Assembly: GCA_013400115.1 (NCBI GenBank)
Contig: VXBP01002338.1
Span: forward strand, 62,001 to 126,000
Origin: Rhinopomastus cyanomelas
Taxonomy: Eukaryota; Chordata; Aves; Bucerotiformes; Rhinopomastidae
Reading direction: 5' to 3'
DNA length: 64,000 nucleotides
Of the stretch, positions 1 through 10,200 are shown one piece after another. The notes below the pieces were generated by a model. That model ran no database searches and was not told where the DNA came from. It worked only from the letters and a program-made list of their open reading frames with translations. How positions within the stretch are numbered: position 1 is the stretch's first letter; each line of letters starts with the position of its first letter. A program made the translations under genes and the position numbers.

Positions 1-57
1 TGGTCTGGATGATCTTTCAAGGTCCCTTCCAATCCCTAATGTTCTGTGATTCTGTGA
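1..57 (+). mobile_element. CR1 LINE 3' tail, cut by the window start
   Basis: This is the last part of a CR1 3' untranslated region, ending in the short imperfect repeat ATTCTGTGA-like tail. The same tail (gatctttcaaggtccc, then aatccctaatgttctgtg) recurs at 14748, 15445, 25279, 28308 and 52473, so it belongs to one shared subfamily, called family 1 here. The rest of the element lies outside the window. Confidence 0.85.
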
Positions 58-339
58 AAAAGATCTTGGGGTGGAAGAAGAGATTCTCGGCGTGGGGGAA
101 GAGATCTCAGGGTACAGGTTCCTGCCTTGACTGTTTTTCTTCCACAAAAAGCATTTGGTGAGTCCCTGCCTTCTCCTCCAAGGTACTGGGCAGCAGCAGG
201 TCCGATGCAGTCACCCGGAGCAGAGGTAACCTCTTCCTTTCCTGAACAGCTAAACGCAAAGTTATCATTAATTAATTAACGTGATAACGAAAATAAACCC
301 GCAGAGCTGTTACAAACCCTCCCGCTACCTCCTTTCCCT
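58..339. other. Upstream flank of the CpG island, no gene seen
   Basis: This is ordinary AT-richer sequence. A homeodomain-type cluster of TAAT/ATTA cores lies at about 264-283, just upstream of the GC-rich block. No open frame or repeat is supported. Confidence 0.4.
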
Positions 340-781
340 CTCCCATGTCACTTTCGGCCTCTCTGGTTCGGGATGGACACACAGACAAGCGCACAAGCAC
401 CACTCGGGAGCGCGAGGCACTGCCCGAGGCCCCGCAGCCCCTTCCAGTTCGGCCTGGCCGGGCCCTTCCCGATGGCCCAAACCCCAGAGCCCGGCTTTTT
501 CTCCATCTTTGCCGCGACAACCCCCCGGGAGGAGGGGAGAGGGGGCACCTGTCCCGTTACCCAGCGGCAGGTGAAGCCGCCCGTGTCCACCTGTCCGTCC
601 GTGTCCCTGAGGGGAGCTGGGGAGGGGAGCTGGGGAGGGGAGCAGACGGCCACGCGCTCTTTATGCCCGGTGGCAGCGCGGCGCGCGCTCCCGCCGAGCG
701 GCGGGAAAGGAGGGGAGCGTGGGGGAGAAGGGAGAGATGGAGGCAGCGGCGGGGGTGGGGGGGGGGGCCCGCCGGTCTCCG

Positions 782-802
782 NNNNNNNNNNNNNNNNNNN
801 NN
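782..802. other. Assembly gap, 21 N
   Basis: Twenty-one consecutive Ns lie between a G-rich run (about 750-780) and a GCC-rich run. Gaps like this are common in bird promoters, where G-quadruplex-prone DNA sequences poorly. The true length is unknown. Confidence 0.95.
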
Positions 803-829
803 GCCGCCGCTGAGGGAACAATGGCAGGG

Positions 830-1132
830 GCGGCAGCACTGCCCGGCATCTCCTGAATGAGCGCGGGCGGCCGGGGCTGGAGGAGGAGAGGCAGGAGCCG
901 CCGCCCCCCACCACAGCTTCCCCCCCTCCTCTCTGCGCAGCGCCCGGCAGCCTCCGCTGATGCCGAGGGGCTGCGGCGCTGACTCCGCTGACGGCCCTGA
1001 GGCAGCGGCGGTGGGGGCGGGAGCGTGCGCGCGCGCGCGCACGGGGAGGTGGTGGAGGGGAGTGAGTGAGAGAGAGTGAGTGAGTGTGNCGCGCGCAACC
1101 TGCAGCGACCCCCGCAGAGGCCCCGCACCGAG
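830..1132 (+). other. Probable non-coding first exon (5' UTR) with splice donor
   Basis: The sequence accgag|gtgagt at 1127-1138 is a full consensus 5' splice site at the end of the densest CpG block. The exon's 5' end is unknown; 830 is a guess placed just after the N gap. An upstream ATG at 857 opens a frame of 41 codons that closes at about 982, before the donor, so this stretch looks like untranslated leader with a small upstream frame rather than the main coding start. It also holds an alternating GC/CA run (1023-1043) and a GAGT/GAGA-rich run (1059-1088). The next exon is not recognised in this window, which implies a long first intron. The alternative is a bidirectional or non-coding transcript. 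Confidence 0.45.
1023..1043. repeat. Alternating purine-pyrimidine (CG)n tract
   Basis: Twenty-one bases alternate purine and pyrimidine without a break, mostly CG dinucleotides. They lie about 90 bases upstream of the presumed first-exon donor. Such tracts can adopt Z-DNA. Confidence 0.8.
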
Positions 1133-2030
1133 GTGAGTCCCGCCGTGTGCGTGTAGGGTGGGTGGTTTGGGAGGGGGTAAGTTGGGCCGGAGCCGCCGCC
1201 CCGCAGAGCCCCCAGGGGAAGTGGGACACTCTCACCCCCTTCCTTCCGCCCCGTCGCCCCTCGGGGCTTCCTCGCATCCCCCCCCAATCCCGCACACCCA
1301 GGGGTGGGTTTATTGATAGCGCAGAGCGGTGAAGGGGGGATCCGCATGGCCAACCCGACACAAAAATAATGATCATAATAAAAAGCGGGGGGTGTATTTT
1401 AGAAATAAAATCGAATCCAAAAAAGCCCCAACCCCGGGAACACCTGTCACCGCCCGCGCTGAACTGGGTGAACTGGGAAATGGAATTAAACGCGGCTTCA
1501 TTGTCTGAAAGTCCATCCCGACGACAAAATGCGGCTCTGAATATAATGAACCATCTGTCTGGAGCCGAGAAGCGGCGGCTGCCGCTGCCGCTTAGCCCCG
1601 GTGCGGGGTTTTGACGCCGGTGTCTCCCCCCAGTACCTCCCGACCCCACGGCAGCGGCCGTGGGTTTCGCCTGCCCGAGTGTGAGATGCGACCGGTGCGT
1701 GTGTGCGAGGTGGGGGGATGATGCTGGGAAAGGAGTGGGGGGGATAATGAAATCCTCGTCTCTCCGGAGCGATCCGCGGAGCCGTGTGCGGGTTCCGATG
1801 ATGGATTAACCCAAACAAGGTGGAACGTGGGGAGCGGCAACCCGAGCGGAGGGTCCGGGCGGTGCTCGGGGTGGGGGTGTGGGGGGGCGATGCCAGCCGG
1901 GGTTTGGCCTCCCCGCCGGGCACAGGCGCGGGATTGGGTGCGTATTTGGGGGATTCATGGCTGGGTGTCGTGGGTGGATGCGTGAGGCCGGAGGGGAGCG
2001 GTTGCGCCTGTGCGAGCTGGAGGCCTCAAT

Positions 2031-4288
2031 GAGCCTCTTGCGTGAAAACAAAACGGTTTCTGTGCCTTTCCAACCTTCTCGGAGGTTTTCATTCCCGCTC
2101 CCTCCCCACCACCCTCATTGCTTCTGGTTCCTTGTCCCTTCTGCCCACCCGGCACCTTCACCCTGAAACCTCTGTGCACCAGCCATCAACATCCTGGTAC
2201 TGGTGATGAGCGTTGGCTCGCAGTGTCGGAGGTACCTGCTGGCACCGCTGGAGCAGCGTGGAAATGCGGGGACCACAGTGCGCAGAGTCCGCTGGACAGT
2301 GGGGTCGGTGCATGGAACTGCTCATGCTTGGTGGGTTTTGGGGTTTGGTTTGTTTGGGGCTTTTCTGGTTTCGGTAGTTTTAGTTAGGAAGGCTCCGACT
2401 AAACAAATGATGGCAGGTAGGATGCGATTTAAAGAAGTCACTTCGGCTATAACCCCTCGTAGGACCGCGTTGGTTAAGGCATGCAGAAGGCAGTGCTCTG
2501 TAGTGAATCACTTTTTAAAAACAAATACTTGACAAAAGAGCTGGAGCTGCTGAGCGGGTAACGGTTATGTAAGCACCGTAGTAGGGTTTGATGTATGTCG
2601 GATCTGTTAAATAAATCAACCTGCTCAGTGACTCAATCTGCTATTATTATTAATGCTTTATTATTATTAATATTATTGTTTTTTTGAAGGCATATTTAGG
2701 ATGTTTCCGCTGAGCATGGGAATCTCACGCCTGAGCCCTGTCGCTGTCCGTGACACGAGGCAAACCCATGGGGAGGGTGGGGTGCAGGGACGCGCCGAGT
2801 AATAGGATGGATATTAAAAACACACAAAGATGTGCGTAAGGATTCCTGGTGATAAAATTCTCACTGATCCGTGTCTTGATGGAGTATTTGCTTTGTGGTG
2901 GCAATGGCCCATACAAAGGTACATTGATTTAGCTTTCCCTGCTCACGATGGCAGTTCTGGTGAATAATTATTTTCCCAAAAGCCCTAATGAAGGGAAGAA
3001 AGAGAGTCCCTGCTTGGCCTACACAGTAGTACAGTATCTTTGAAAGAGCGTATCCGGCTGCAAAGAAAGGGAGCCAGTTCAAGTGTTACCACACTCAGCA
3101 GAAATAAAAGGGAGGCAGAAAAGGGAGAGACCGGCCAGCTTCCCCATGTGCCTGGTCCCCCTTCCCTCCTCTGCATCTCACTTGAGGGAGGTGGTGGGGA
3201 GAGGGGATTTTTGTGGGTTTGTTTTACCCTTGTTCGCATATTTGCTAGTGCTGTTTGGAGGAGAGGTGCTGGCACAGAGTTCTGAAGGACCAGGAGTCTC
3301 TTTCAGATTCAAAAGATGGTGGCTCTGGGTTTTGGGACAGGGCAGCGTGAGGGTCAGTGCTTTGGTGTTGTCCTCTTTGGCGATGGTGATGCCTCATGGA
3401 TATTTTAGTGGTGGATCATGTGGGTGTTTTTTCTTGTCTTTGGAAAGAAACACGTGAAAAGACTTAAATGTGCTTGTAGTGCTGAGAGGGACAGAGGTGA
3501 GACCTGGGGACAAAGTGGTCCCACACAAAGGGTGTGATTCGAGTTGACATTGTTTGCATAGGGTGTGACCATCAATACGAGGTGCAGCAGCACTTCTTAC
3601 CGAACAAGGCTTTTCCATCATAATAAACAAACCAGCTGTGCTGATTCCCTCAAGTGCAACAGCTGATTGTCCTCACAAAGTTTCTGCCCAATTAGCACCA
3701 AAAAGCAGCACTAGGAAATGATCCTTTCCTCAGGCAGAACCCAGGGAGAGGAGCCACAGGTACCCCCAACCTCATCCTGGTCCTCGCTGGGGGCTCTGCT
3801 GTTGCCACCAAAGTTGGGTTTGTGTTTCGGCCCATGAGAAAAGTAGGTGGTCTAAACATTCAACACCGCGTAGCAGCTTTGGCTTCTCAGTAACAATAAG
3901 TTTTGGTCTGTGAGGGAATGAAAAGTATTTTGAGATCTGGGAGCAAAATAGTTTTTTTGTGATCCACCTGTTACACTCAAAGTCACCTGGGAGCGGATTG
4001 CACTTTGTTTTTGATTCTCCTGCTAGATCCTTATGTACTTTTAGCCCTGCTTGAGTGGCTTTATTATCATTACCTGAGTGTACAGTCAGGTGCTTCACGA
4101 GCCTGATTCCGTGCAAGCTACCAGCAGTAAGCAAATGAGCCATGTGGCATAAAACCACCCGAGCCATGGTTTGTCAGTACCTTGCTCTTTGTTCCTTCCT
4201 TTTTGCTGCTTGTACGCACCCATGGTATGACCTTGCTGGGGTCTATGCTGTTCTCATGCCTGATTTGTAACCTGTGTGTAGTGCGAGA
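2031..4288. other. Non-repetitive DNA, probable start of intron 1
   Basis: No gene or interspersed repeat was recognised. An ATT/TTA-rich simple repeat lies at about 2641-2688. The remainder is unique-looking intron-type sequence. Confidence 0.5.
2641..2688. repeat. AT-rich (ATT)n-like simple repeat
   Basis: Imperfect ATT/TTA triplets run for about 45 bases and end in a T run. They form a simple low-complexity tract. Confidence 0.7.
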
Positions 4289-4722
4289 GGCTTGATGGGA
4301 TCTCAGCCTTTTGATTTTAGGGCTCCTGGCTGTTACAAGGATTCGTTCAATGGTCACAGTGTGTGTTATGTTGTGGAGCTGAGGTTGGGTGGGATTTCAG
4401 TCTTTCAGTTACAATGAAATGTTAAATAATCACAGTGTATTATGTTGTCGGGGAAAGTGGTGAAGTTTGGTGGCATCTCAGCCCTTTGATTTTAGGGCTC
4501 CCGGGTGCGTTACAAGAAGTCATTAAATAATCACCATGTGTTGTGTTGTTGTGGAGGTGTTGTTGGGTTGGATCTCAGCCCTTTGGGCTCCTGGGTGCAT
4601 TACAAGGAATAATTCAACAATCACGGTGTGTTACGTTGCTGTGGAGGTATCGTTGGGTGCGATCTCAGCCCTCTGGCTTAATAATCACAATGTGTTACGT
4701 TGTTGTGGAGAAAGCTGTGAAG
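4289..4722. repeat. Decayed tandem repeat, about five units of 72-95 bp
   Basis: Five diverged copies follow one another at about 4289, 4384, 4465, 4558 and 4651. The shared order in each unit is a TTGGGTGGGATCTCAGCC-like block, then (in the longer units) a TTTTAGGGCTCCTGGGTGC-like block, a TTACAAGGA block, an AATAATCACA block and a GTGTTACGTTGTTGTGG block. Unit 2 and unit 5 lack the middle block or part of it. The array matches no repeat family I know. It looks like a small minisatellite that has decayed by substitution and internal deletion. Confidence 0.75.
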
Positions 4723-6805
4723 GTCTAGATGTTCAAGATGATGAACTGATTCAAACACCCGGGTGTTGAGTTTGGGTTTTTCCTGAAGGTGATGAGCTGA
4801 GGATAAACCATGCCAGAGCGTTGGTACGTTGGATTCTCTGCCTGTGTCCAGGAGTTAGAATGGGCAGTATTGGTTAAAGCTGAGCCAGAGGAATCTGTGG
4901 AGGAGCGTTCAGTTCTGCAGATCAGCACTGAACCCACTGTGCACCTTATCCTTAGCAGAGTTGTAGGAGCAGCTGTCGAAGGTGGCTTTGGTTCAGGAGT
5001 GCTTTGGACGGAGAGGAGGTGGTGGATAGTGCTGGGTGGATTTTGTTTGCAGTTCAGGGAAGTAGCATGTAATCTGTGTAATGCTGCTTTTGTGTGCCTC
5101 TACTGCAAATTGATGTCTGGGGAATGACATATAGCAAAGGCTTGAGACCAGCAGGTCTCTGATATTTCTGTAGCAATGTGTTTTTATTCAAAGCAGGTGT
5201 CGTGGAGATCTTTCATCCCAGGATTTCTTTCATCCCTGGTGTTTGTTAGCTTGTGTTAAAACTTTAAATCTCCAGAATTTCTTCTGTACAGAAGGTGTTC
5301 TTGTATTGCTTTCACATGGGCTCAGGATGATTATGCAGTCTCCAAACAGTGATGGGGAGGAGCTGGAGCTGTGTCTGCATGTGGCCACCTCAGCCCTGTG
5401 CAAAACACAGGGATGTAACCTTGTGCCCTCCAGTAACAGGTGAGGTCTGTCCCAGGACCAGGCAGCAATGGGGAGCACAGTTTTTTTTCCTAACCCTTAA
5501 ATAGTCAGAAGGTGATTTGTGCCCAGCGCTATGAGCTTGTGTTTGCAGTCCTGTTTGGGCTTTAAGGCTCTGGAAATGCTTTTTTGCTATAAGATGCCTG
5601 AATTGGTTAATTTTTCTTGATGGTCTCCCACGATAGAAAATTTGACTGAGTAATTGGTTCCTTATGCTGATTCTGTATTTATTTTGGGGTTCCTTTTTGT
5701 TTGCACTGTGTCTTCACAATATGGGTGGGTGTGTCACTCAAAGTTTCTGATCTTGTCTTTGTGAAATCAAGAGCATCTCTGGCCTAAGAGTCTGTGAGAC
5801 CTTTGGGTCAGACTTCACTGCTGAGTCAGTTTGAGAGGGGAGTGTCAGGATTTCTAAAATAAATCAGAATAGTTGAGGCAGTTTCTACCCCTCTGGTGGG
5901 ACTTATCCCACCAGAGCTTCTAGCATACTAAAACCCAAGAACCATCACTGTGGCAAAACTGGTGAAAGGGTGTCTGGTGCTATGTGCTGTTGTGTTTTTG
6001 AGGGTATTTAGGCTCCCAGATGGAGGTTACCAGAAAAATCAGCTCCTGTGAATCTTGCAGGACTTTCGGGATTGCTTGGATGTGACTTGGCAGGCTCTAG
6101 GGAGCTTTCCTGAGAAGCTGCATGGGGTTCTCATACCTATGTGAGACCTGGGCTCTTTGGACACCTGATGCATCTCCTCACAGCTCTTTCCCATTGAAGG
6201 CAAGGTCTCTGCCATGCTCAGGAACTGCTGTTGGAGCTGTGCACTTAAAAAAACATGACATTCCTTTCCTCACTCTTGGAAGGTCTCTAATTGTGAGTTA
6301 CAGCACGGAAGAACCAAATGCAGAAACTACAACCTCTGAGGGTGAATTTAGTTGCCTGTACCGTGTCCCAAAGAATGACTTGAGTCTTTGATGGAGAAGA
6401 GAAGCTGAAGCCTTATGAAGGGTCTGTTTATTGGCGTTAATTATTTTTTATTAGTTACAGCATCCCTAGTCAGTTGGTAGTAGAAGAGCCCAAAGTAAGA
6501 ATATTAAATCTTCAGAAGTTTTTTCAAAGCTTGCATTTTTCATAAGAAGCTTGTGAAGCTTCAAATCTAAAGCTTCCAAAGCCTTTTTTTTATTCTTCAG
6601 AAGTGCCATTGAAGCTCTCTTTTTTTTTTTTTAATTTTTAGTATTTTAGCTGAAACTATAAGTTTTGTACATTGAAAGAAAAAGAGTAGTTCTTTCCCAT
6701 CCTTTGGGTTGGCCCCAATTTTCATGTCTCTGCTGGGTCAGGTAGATCATCTGCCAACGTTGACTGTACTCTGGAGACCAATTTTGTGGCTTTTACTATC
6801 AATTA
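4723..6805. other. Non-repetitive DNA
   Basis: No gene was recognised. It contains a perfect 11-bp hairpin (5891-5916), a cluster of four AAGCTT sites at about 6526-6575 and a T run at about 6619-6632. Confidence 0.5.
5891..5916. repeat. Perfect 11-bp inverted repeat, 4-base loop
   Basis: The left arm CTCTGGTGGGA (5891-5901) and right arm TCCCACCAGAG (5906-5916) pair perfectly around the loop ctta. No transcript or terminator role is implied in a vertebrate context. Confidence 0.85.
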
Positions 6806-7210
6806 ACAGAATCACAGAATTATTGAGGCTGGAAAAGACCTCCAAGATCATCAAGCCCAGCCTATGACCTGACATCACTGCAGCTCAGACCATGACACTT
6901 AAGTGTCACATCCAATCTTTTCGTAAACATCTCCAGGGATGGGGATTCTACCACCTCCCTGGGCAGTCAATTCCAGTGTCTAATCATCCTCTCCATGAGG
7001 AAGTGCTCCTCCTTCAGTTGTGGAGAGGGAGAAGGACCACCCTGAATGTCCTCTTCTCAAGGCTGAATACTCCCAACTCCCTCAGCCTGTCCTCATCAGT
7101 TTTTCCGTCCAGTCTATTCCCCAGCCTCGTTGCTCCTCTAGACCTGCTCCAGCCCCCTCAATCTCTTTCTTGAAGTGAGGAGCCCAGAACTGCCCCCAGT
7201 ACCCATGGTG
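6806..7210 (-). mobile_element. CR1 LINE 3' fragment, older subfamily
   Basis: It starts with the reversed CR1 tail (acagaatcacagaat) and continues into the reversed 3' end of ORF2 (catctccagggatgggg, ctccctgggcag, tccccagcctcgttgctc). It is 5'-truncated, and its reading frame is broken by changes. Its 3' UTR resembles the copy at 15860-16292, so both are assigned to an older family. Confidence 0.9.
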
Positions 7211-10200
7211 TGTACTTGTTTTCTTCCTCTGGTGAGGTTTTTACTCTGTGGCTGGTAGCAGGCTGAGGCGCATGCCATCGTGCAAGGTGCCTTTACTTGC
7301 AACTGGCTGGTTAGGACTATACTTGACCTTCACAGTTGGTGAATAACTTCAGAGAAATCCTTAACTGCCTCATGAAAACAAGGGTTGGAAGTGGGAGTTT
7401 AACCAGTACAAAGTGAGTCCATTATCTGCTTGCCTAGTTAACTGCACTTTGTAGCTTACAAGGTCCTGTTTGAATATTCTGATTAGGAATGAATTTAAGG
7501 TTCATGCTGGTTTTTTGGTGACAGTCCAGATGCATTCATGCTCTTACTTCATATTGCTCTGGGGAATGGAACAGTGAATACTCTTGGCGCTCTCTGAACC
7601 TCGAGGGTAAAAGTGAAAATTGCCTTTTTTCAGGGTGGTCACTATTCTCATTTGTGTGAAGCAAACCAATGAGGAATGGGGTGATTTTTAGCTACAGAAA
7701 GCAGTAATGTAGTTTTGAGGCTGTTTTCCCCTAAGTGCTTTGCTTACATTGTATGAGCAGATTCACTTCATTGACAGCTGTGCCTTTAACGTGGAACGAT
7801 GGGTAGAATTTGGGGTAAGATCAAAAGGGAAAGTCTGCTGCTGACCGTAATTTTTCATCTCATATTAAAGCAAACAAGCCAGCCCTTCTCTTCTTGACAC
7901 CGTTGGCTCTGCAGGGAGCAATGCACAATAATTTCCCATGGTTTGTTTATGTCGGTATTGAAGGAAATCCACTCTATCAAAATCTCCTGTCCATGCACTG
8001 CCCTGTCTTAAGATTCTTAGTGTGTCTGATAGATTAATTTTGAAGTGTGTTGAGCAGCCAGCTTGTGTAGAAATACATCAGGTTATGGTGCAAGCTGCAT
8101 AGCCAATGTCTAGTGCTGGCGTTTAGGACCATTGCTAGCCCTCGGTGCGTAAGAGTTCATCAGATGCAGAGGAGTCACGTGCTCCTCATGGTTCCCCTCT
8201 CTTATTCTGTACAGGGTTGCTTAAAACTTGGTGCTTTATGATCAGTAGGGTGTGGTGCTGGTTTTATCCTTCTGAAGCATTTCTGCTCTTGGAAGGAAGC
8301 TGGGTATGGGTCATGCCACGGAGCTGAATGTAGAAGTAGTTTGTGACTGATGCATTTGTTGGCTGTTGTGTGGTGACTGGTGTATGCAGTTAGTGGTCCC
8401 AATTCATGTGCTAAGCAGGCCCTGGTAATCCAGACCTTCTCAGGATTTTTTTCTGTCAGCTGTATCTGCCTTTCCTGTGACAAAAACCTAAGTGCAGGCT
8501 TCACCACGGGGTGTCCAACCCCAGCCCAACACCAACAGAAAGGCCAAGAGGAGGAATGGAGGAAGATGGCACCTGGGAAGGGACTGCTGGTGCTGCTGGA
8601 GTGACCTGGAGTGTGGCATTCCAGTGTGAACAACGGGGAGAAGAATAAAACACTGTTTCTATTGTACTTTGAAGCCCAGTGACGTGCAGAAGTCTTCATC
8701 TGTGTTGCCATCAATGAGTTTGTGCTTGCTGGAGTCCAACCAAGTGTGTGTGCTGCCTTAAACGTCACGTGCTTAGTCAGTGTTTTCATTCTGTTAAATT
8801 TACTCTTCTCTTTATGGTAAAGTGGTACTCTGTGGTGGCAGCTCCTGGACTGGATCTCTCTGGCCATTTAAGTTGTTTCTTTCTGAGGCAATGACATGAA
8901 ATTAAACAGTGAGAGTAAGTGAAGGGGCTGGAATGAGTGTTTCCAGGTCTGGTGGAGGTTGTACAGGAGTTTTCTCCTAGTCGTTTAGAATCAAGTGCTT
9001 CCACACCCTGCCCTGTCTCTCCTTGAACATCTTCTGTGCATTGCATTGTAATGGAAGTCAGAGGAATTTGTTTGATGTTATTTATTCAAATCTGTAAGAA
9101 CGGTTGTGCAAACACCAAAGAAAAGTGGTTTTAGTCTGACAAATGCCAAGGGTTTTGTTTTGTTTTTAAAGCCCAAACAAACCCTTTGGGATCCCTGGCT
9201 TGGTATATAATAGCATGAAATGTACCATTTCTTCCATTCTGCTCCCTAAAAAATCTAATTCTTTATGCATTTGAAGTGGGAGTTGAGGCAAAAACAGAGT
9301 TTAGCTCTGTTGACCTATATTTATGAAAAGAGAAGGCTTGCTAAGTGTTGCAAAAAACATACAGTGCTGTTTGTATACGCTGATGAAATGCATACACCTA
9401 CTGAAACCACTGCTGCTATTCTTCATCTTCTTACTCAATGTTCAAGCCCTTCCCAGCCAGTCCAGTCATGCTGTTCCTAGTACAGGTGTTCAGACCTGCC
9501 TGTAGTAGCCACAAAACATCAGTGAAGAAGGGCAGCAGAACAGGGAGTTTAGAATAAGCAGCAGTACTGAAAACCTCCCTTATCTGGAGATTTAAGGGTA
9601 AAACTTCTTTTCCTGCTTTATTCGTATTTTTGTTTTTTAATTCAGTCTGCTCTTCATGAAGTGCAGTTTAATGGTTGTCATGCTGCTTATTGCATAACCG
9701 CGGCACAGATGTTATTTTTTGTAATGTTGCCTGACATATTTAAATGGGAAAAGGGAGGAAGGGAATTTATACTCTTTGGAGATGAATATGTGGAGCCTAT
9801 TAGTCTTAAAAAATTGTGAAGAGCTTGTTAGAGCTGAAGTTGGCACATCTCTGAAAGGCTGATTTGTGGAGTGGAGCTCTTCGGATAAAGAATTAAGTGT
9901 TGTGTCTTCTGGAGTTGGTTGCGTTACCAGATAGCCTAAAATCGGAGCTTGGAGGAGTGCTGGCATGTTTAATGTTAGGCACATGCCTAAATATTTTCCG
10001 GAGCCGAGACCAAATCTCAATGCCTGCTTAATAAAATAAGGTGTTGCCCAAAGTTGTTTTGCGGGTGGATCGGCAATGGGTGCCGTTAATGGATGTAAAG
10101 ATGAAATGCGTCACTCAGCATGGGCAATACTGTATGTTTAAGTGTTTAAAGATTTTGTTTTCAACTGCAAGAAGTTAAAGTTGCTTTTTTTATGGGGGTT

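Larger units (their letters stand above)
340..2030. promoter_or_regulatory. CpG island promoter, gene not identified
   Basis: This is the most GC- and CpG-rich block of the window, with two dense parts (about 340-1300 and 1430-2030) around a short AT-richer dip near 1360-1420. It has GC-box-like G-rich runs, no obvious TATA box and a consensus splice donor at 1132/1133. Those are the hallmarks of a housekeeping or developmental TATA-less promoter with a 5' exon. The flanks are AT-rich. Assembly gaps at 782-802 and 1089 sit in the richest part. The island could be bidirectional, since a weaker minus-strand donor-like site occurs near 1232. I cannot name the gene because no coding exon is recognised in the window. 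The long open frames here, on both strands, are low-complexity Gly/Arg/Pro/Ser products of GC-rich DNA that run across Ns. Confidence 0.75.

Noticed and set aside
345..860. Plus-strand open frames in the CpG island
   Set aside because: Overlapping frames are open at the same time, as expected from composition. They read through Ns and show no recognisable protein features.
348..1649. Long minus-strand open frame (433 codons) across the CpG island
   Set aside because: It is Pro/Ser/Arg/Gly-rich low-complexity translation of GC-rich DNA, crosses two N runs, and has no domain. GC-rich islands lack stops by composition.
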